NCBI GenBank assembly: GCA_949152475.1
Contig: OX424561.1
Span: 3,162,001 to 3,226,000, forward strand
From: Terebella lapidaria
Lineage: Eukaryota; Annelida; Polychaeta; Terebellida; Terebellidae
DNA length: 64,000 nucleotides
Direction: 5' to 3'
The notes below the pieces were generated by a model. That model was not told where the DNA came from. It ran no database searches and worked only from the letters and a program-made list of their open reading frames with translations. This document shows positions 58,786 to 64,000 of this stretch, in pieces. Each line of letters starts with the position of its first letter. Position 1 is the first letter of the stretch. Position numbers and translations under genes: made by a program.

Positions 58786-59782
58786 GACGATATCAAAACA
58801 TCTACTGGCAGTCCTCATCGGCTGCCAAACCTAAAATAATCTTCTCTTTGAATTGTGAGAAAAAGCAATATTGATTCAGTGGAATATGCTATATATATCC
58901 TATTATCCTCAGGATATCCTATTATCATCCATGGCCTCACAATGCAACATATCTAAAAAATTCACCATACACTTTCAATGGTGAAGTTCGAAAAAAATTT
59001 CCCCGCACGTGCAATGTGCTGCTGACCAACTGACCGTTTCCCTGCTCCCCACCGGCCGCTCACTTAATAAACGACCAGTGTTCTCGTCAGCTGCGGCCCG
59101 CTCGAGCCATCCCATCAGCCATCTGTGCAAGCGGAGATGTGCGCAGTCCAGGCTAGGGAGGTGGTCACATCTTGTCGACACCTCCGGGTCATATACCTCT
59201 CTTATCAACACACCTTCTGGAAGATGTTTTCTTCAGCGAAGATTCTCTCGCTCATGCATGTGTATGTCATGTTTTCTCTCCTCAAGAATCGCGAATAACT
59301 TCTATAACAATCATCACTAGGAACATTCACATCCTGACTTTTTCGCTTGGAGCTCGGCATACTATTATAAATGTAAATTTGATCATATTTTCCCCATCAA
59401 GTCCTACAGTGTTGAAAAAATGTGTTAAGAAAATGATGGTTTTAGATGGTGTATCGGCATGATCAGATGCAGAAATAGCATGTTGACATGGTAGATGTGT
59501 GTCTTGCTGGTGCCTGGTTCACCTTTGTTCACACGTCCTGGGTTTCAGTCTGGGATTACTCCAGTTGAAACGCCAATTGAAATCCATGCCTTCCATAAGA
59601 TTTTGGGAGTGGTGCAACCACAGGAGTATGTTGGTCACGCCAATTTCAAAATTACATCGTCTGTTTCATGCTGAAAAAGTTCGTTATTGAACTGTGTAAA
59701 CCATAAGCTCCATCATTTCCTATTTTTAAAAATTGACACCTGTGGATAAGTTTACATCGATGTTTATGCACAGGTTGTTTTT
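58786..59782. other. Gene-free stretch with CpG-rich patch
   Basis: 58,995-59,230 holds about 14 CpG in 235 bp and an open minus-strand frame of 78 codons. It may be an upstream promoter or leader exon of the RhoGEF A transcript; nothing proves this. Confidence 0.35.
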
Positions 59783-62018
59783 AGGTTACCGGACCTATGG
59801 TCCGATAACCTATTGCCGTCACGTTGCGTCCGTCGTCCGTCCATCGTCCGTCGTCCGTCGTCCGTCCACAGCTGTATCTTTAAAGTTTACAGGCGGATTT
59901 TTCTGAAATTTTGCACAAAAATGCCTAAAAATATTTCAAGAGGGGTTTTTTTTTTAGTTTTTTGATTTTCGCATTTTTCTCAAAATGGCGGCCATTTTTG
60001 ACGAAAAATGGCCAATTTTGGACTTTGGCGGCCATTTTCTCAAAAACTGTCTGATCAGTTTTGAGATATTTGTTTCAAAAGATTCCCCTTATGTACCTTT
60101 ATGATGTGTATAAGTTTTGTTGCCCTTGAATCGCCGGTCTCCGTGTGGCGGCCATTTTGAATTTTTGACGGGTCGGCCAAAAAAATTTTTTTTGCCCCAA
60201 ATCGCGTTACTATCCATTTCGGGCCATTTCTAGGCAAAAAAAAATTTTTCACCCTTTGAAAAAAATTTTGGACTTGGAAAATTTTCGGCACCTTTTTCCT
60301 TCATAATGGGAGCTGCCCGGACTGTACTCATAGAACGCTTAAAGATAGAGCTTAGATATTGGCACTTTCAAATGGAAAGTCATATATGGCGACTTGTGTG
60401 GTGACCTCGAATTTGACCTTGGATGACCTTGAAAGGTCAAAATAGCCATTTTTGGGTCGAAAAATGCCCAAATTTGCAGCTTTTCTGTCTTTTCTCGAAA
60501 ACTGTCTGATCAGTTTTGATATTTTCGTTTCAGAAGATTCCCCTTATGTACCTTTATGATGTGTATAAGTTTTGTTGCCCTTGAATCGCTGGTCTCCGTG
60601 TGGCGGCCATTTTGAATTTTTGACGGGTCGGCGAAAAAAATTTTTTTTGCCCCAAATCGCGTTACTATCCACTTCGGGCCTTTTCTAGGCAAAAAAAAAT
60701 TTTTCACCCTTTGAAAAAAATTTTGGACTTAGAAAATTTTCGGCACTTTTTTCCTTCATAATGGGAGCTGCCCGGACTGTACTCATAGAACGCTTAAAGA
60801 TAGAGCTTAGATATTGGCACTTTCAAATGGGAAGTCATATATGGCGACTTGTGTGGTGACCTTGAATTTGACCTTGGATGACCTTGAAAGGTCAAAATAG
60901 CCATTTTTGGGTCGAAAAATGCCCAAATTTGCAGCTTTTCTGTCTTTTCTCGAAAACTGTCTGATCAGTTTTGAGATTATCGTTTCAGAAGATTCCCCTT
61001 ATGTACCTTTATGATGTGTATAAGTTTTGTTGCCCTTGAATCGCTGGTCTCCGTGTGGCGGCCATTTTGAATTTTTGACGGGTCGACGAAAAAATCCATT
61101 TTGGGCCATTTCTAGGCAAAAAAAATTTCACCCTTTGAAAAAAATTTGGGACTTGGAAAATTTTCGGCACTTTTTTCCTTCATAATGGGAGCTGCCAGGA
61201 CTGTACTCATAGAATGCTTGAAGATAGAGCTTAGAAATTAGCACTTTCAAATGGGAAGTCATATATGAAGACTTGTGTGGTGACCTTGAATTTGACCTTG
61301 GATGACCTTGAAATGTCAAAACAGCCATTTTTGAGTCGAAAAATGCCCAAATTTGCACCTTGTTTGTCTTTAATCGAAAACTGTCTGATCACTTTTGAGA
61401 TTTTTATTTCAAAACATAGTAATTGGGGTTTTTGACATGATGTGTATAAATATGTATATAGTGTATAAAGTGCCTTGAATTGCTCAAAAGGCTAGAAATT
61501 TAGGCTGAATAGGCCCCAAATTTAATTTTTGGTCGTTTTCCTTCAAATTTATCTGATCAGTTTTGAGATTTTTGTTATAAAACATGCTAATACGGGTCCC
61601 TGACATTGTGTATAAAGATGGAGTGCTTTGAATTGCTTAAAAGGCCCCTTGAGTGTGTAAACTGGCCTCTACAGCCAAAAAATGTTTGTAGGTATAGCTG
61701 GAATTGGAAGTCATATACATGTATACCACATATATATGTGGCTTTTTTGGGTGACGTTGAACTTGACGTCAGATGACATTGAGTGCTATATCTCAGTGTC
61801 ACGTCCAACAAGAAATGTGTAAATTTCGTTTATAGACAAAAGACTTGTAGATAGACCTTGTATTTGTATTTTGAACATACATGAATACAAGGTTATATGC
61901 TGCACACTTAATGATGAGATTGAAGTTCACGAAGATGATTGGTTTATCTTAACGTTATATCTCACCTGTCCTGTTTCAACTAAAGTTGTCCGGTAACCTA
62001 TCTTAGCCCTTGGGCTAA
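59783..62018 (-). mobile_element. Pearl-like element copy 6, opposite orientation, long-core subtype
   Basis: Read on the minus strand it starts TTAGCCCAAGGGCTAAGAT, AGGTTACCGGAC (near 62,018-61,988) and ends with the AGGTTATCGGACC hairpin and GGTCCGGTAACCT at 59,783. Its core is about three tandem units of ~455 bp (about 60,030-61,390), each holding several AGGTCA half-sites, and a (GGAC)n microsatellite lies at about 59,833-59,872. The most diverged core sequence is at the left terminus (61,390-61,980). No transposase is coded. Confidence 0.85.
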
Positions 62019-63694
62019 TTTTTTTCCTTTTCAATACAAAATCTCGCTTTCTCCATAAAATCACTCAGCGAGCAGTAGACTTCAGAAGCTCATATCTAAA
62101 CAAGTAGCACCTCAGATCACTCCACAACCATTGATCTATACAGCCAGGAAAAGTCGGAAAGTTTGTAAATTCATCCCGGGTTTTCGGATATGCTGTGGAA
62201 TTTCCATGGAGGTAATACCTCAACATGACATCATCTCTGTTTATTGAGCGGTGATGTGCCTGAATTTTTAATAACTGTTTCTGATAACAGCAAGGTACCT
62301 TGTCGAAGTAACTACCAAGGATTCGAGAGGAGTATTGCATGCAATCGCAGGAAGTGTTTATTGTTTGGGATCTGCTGCCTAGGAACATTGATTCATTTGC
62401 TGATCAACAAACAAATCAATTCAATCAGTTTCTGGGTTGCCTCAATATGCTGAAATATACATTTATCACTCACGTGTGGTACATGTACAATACAAGTAAT
62501 ATAACATGATGTGTATTGTGTGATACCATACAAAAACATTTCTGAATACATATTACCGGTACCTGGGATATTTAGTTTTCAAAATGTATTTTTAAAAAAT
62601 CATTTAGGCCTACATGTACTAAATCATCAATACATCATGATACAGTTGAATTATTATCAACATGTGCCAGGGCCCTTTCGGGGTTAGGGAGACTTGCCTA
62701 AATCTCGGAGACGAGAATCCCGAAGAGGGGGGAGTATGTGCCAGGGCTTATTCCTACTAGCTCGGCTAGTGGGATATCCCTTTAGCTCAGGTTGGTATAT
62801 TGTTGAACTACCGTTTATTGGGTCCTAGGTTTGAATCCCTTCTCGGGTAAGTGGATTTTTCTGAACCCTGTAACAAACATGATGACATTTTTATCATATT
62901 AATAAATGAGCGAATAACCAACATTATTATTTTTCTAAGATAAAGATGAACATTACAGTTTCTTGGACAGGCACATGCTCCTCAGTGTAGACGCATATCA
63001 GGCATAGTTTGGTCTGTACCAGATGGTTGGCATGGTAACAGTGACCATGGACATATCAGCTTGTCACGACATGAGTCTTGCGACAGATGGAATGTGACAT
63101 GTGTTCTACATACATCACAACGGTAACTTGTTGTAGCGGTCTTCCATGAAACTTCTTCATTAGTATACATACAGTTACATTTATAATATTTCCTACATTA
63201 CATGAGATAGGTATGCAAGAGCATGTGTGAGATATTTACCTACATGTACAATCACATCTGAATCTGGAGGTCCGTGGTGTCCCATTCCACACCTGATCTG
63301 ACATCTCATTGATTTGAATATTTGGAGTTTAAATAAAAATAACTATTTGAGGATCAACACTCAAGAAATCATCCTTTTTCCAGTCACACAGTCTCAAGGT
63401 GGACAATCATGAACCTTGACGTACAAAATGGATTCTATATTTGTAGATAACTAAACCAATACCTTACAATGTGTTCCTGGCTAGATTGTATAAATTACTT
63501 TATATTATGCTAACAGGAGTCCAATTGACAACAATTTTCGTGAATTACATATACATGTACATGTAGATGCACAGCCCCATAGATCTACTAGCGTTATATT
63601 CATTATTATATTATTACCCGGTATTATTATTATACTCTATAACTTCTATCAAAACGCACCCCCTACATATTATATCGTCCTACGGCCCTGTAGG
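62019..63694. other. Gene-free stretch with LTR-like fragment
   Basis: Mostly AT-rich and without coding frames, apart from the repeat fragment at 62,663-62,860. Confidence 0.55.
62663..62860 (+). repeat. LTR-like fragment with tRNA-like Pol III boxes
   Basis: TGTGCCAGGGC occurs at 62,663 and again at 62,737; the second is preceded by a purine tract (GAAGAGGGGGGAGTA) like a polypurine tract beside an LTR. Within the second part, TAGCTCAGGTTGG (62,783-62,795) matches an A box and GGTTTGAATCC (62,828-62,838) a B box. The acceptor stem does not pair, so this is not a functional tRNA. It may be a tRNA-derived SINE or a degenerate LTR. Confidence 0.45.
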
Positions 63695-63757
63695 CTCACT
63701 CCAACAGTCTCCGTATGGCCCGAGCCACTCGGGCCATACGGAGACTGGTAGAGTGAG
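63695..63757. repeat. Strong hairpin
   Basis: AGTCTCCGTATGGCCCGAG (63,706-63,724) and its exact complement (63,728-63,746) are separated by CCA; CTCACTC (63,695-63,701) and GAGTGAG (63,751-63,757) extend the stem past a 4-nt internal loop. Confidence 0.9.
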
Positions 63758-63782
63758 TCTAGCCTAGGCTAGCGTCAGAGTT

Positions 63783-63977
63783 CCTAATCATCGACCCTCT
63801 CCCTATTCCTCGACCCCTGCAAGCGGCTGGACAATACTTCAATAAACTAAAATGTGAAATGTGCTGAAATGAGTACTAGAAGTACTTTCAATGTGGTTAT
63901 TGTCAGATGTCTGTTTTGCACAGCTGTTTGGCAGTGTTTGCAGGGGTCGATGATTAAGGACAGGGTCGATGATTAGG
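63783..63977. mobile_element. 195-bp inverted-repeat element
   Basis: CCTAATCATCGACCCT at the left and AGGGTCGATGATTAGG at the right are exact complements. A second inner pair, CGACCCCTGCAA and TTTGCAGGGGTCG, also matches. No target duplication is apparent. Non-coding. Confidence 0.65.
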
Positions 63978-64000
63978 TACCCCGACGATAGATCACCATA

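Noticed and set aside
62770..62845. tRNA gene
   Set aside because: A and B boxes are present, but the acceptor, anticodon and T stems do not pair well.

Overview
The window is animal DNA: intron-rich, AT-rich, and loaded with short non-autonomous transposons and satellite-like arrays. The recurrent palindromic ACATGT/TACATGTA motif, a Copia retrotransposon, and repeats built like the 'pearl' elements described in bivalves (tandem core, ACGG microsatellite, terminal palindrome) suggest a marine lophotrochozoan, perhaps a bivalve mollusc. That assignment is inference.

One host gene dominates. It is a PLEKHG1/2/3-type Rho guanine-nucleotide exchange factor on the minus strand, reaching from 57,512 down to its stop at 16,203. 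Thirteen splice junctions per isoform or fewer could be placed by eye, all with GT-AG borders and matching phase. Eleven common internal exons plus a 3.4-kb terminal exon encode a complete DH-PH module and a long serine-rich tail. Three mutually exclusive 5' ends (57.5/56.0 kb, 52.1 kb and 34.2 kb) all finish in phase 1 and join the same exon at 28,655, predicting proteins of about 1,969, 1,840 and 1,900 residues that differ only at the N-terminus.

The most striking feature lies inside this gene. The end of the first DH exon and its 5' splice site have been amplified into a tandem array of about 40 copies of a 21-bp unit (27,290-28,101). Each unit repeats exon end plus GT donor. The nearest nine extra donors are exactly 21 nt apart and in frame, so their use would add heptapeptides to the first DH helix.

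Downstream of the gene (10,870-15,695) is a Copia LTR retrotransposon with two 204-bp LTRs that I read as identical and a 5-bp target duplication. Its gag and pol share one frame, separated only by a UGA followed by CUAG, a context known for stop-codon readthrough. It landed between candidate poly(A) signals of the host gene. Next to it, a hAT MITE with a perfect 8-bp duplication sits inside a second MITE.

The left edge (1-7,372) is a nested stack of one repeat family inserted into itself. Its roughly 131-bp core units are packed with nuclear-receptor half-sites (a perfect DR1 and two ERR/SF-1-type sites per unit). A relative in the opposite orientation, with about 455-bp core units, occupies 59,783-62,018. 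Further right are a 571-bp MITE with long inverted arms, a tRNA-like Pol III box pair in an LTR-like fragment, a strong hairpin, and a 195-bp inverted-repeat element. A 2.4-kb inverted-repeat element with a coding-like acidic spacer (48,129-50,528) lies in the longest intron. No standard RNA genes and no CRISPR array were found.
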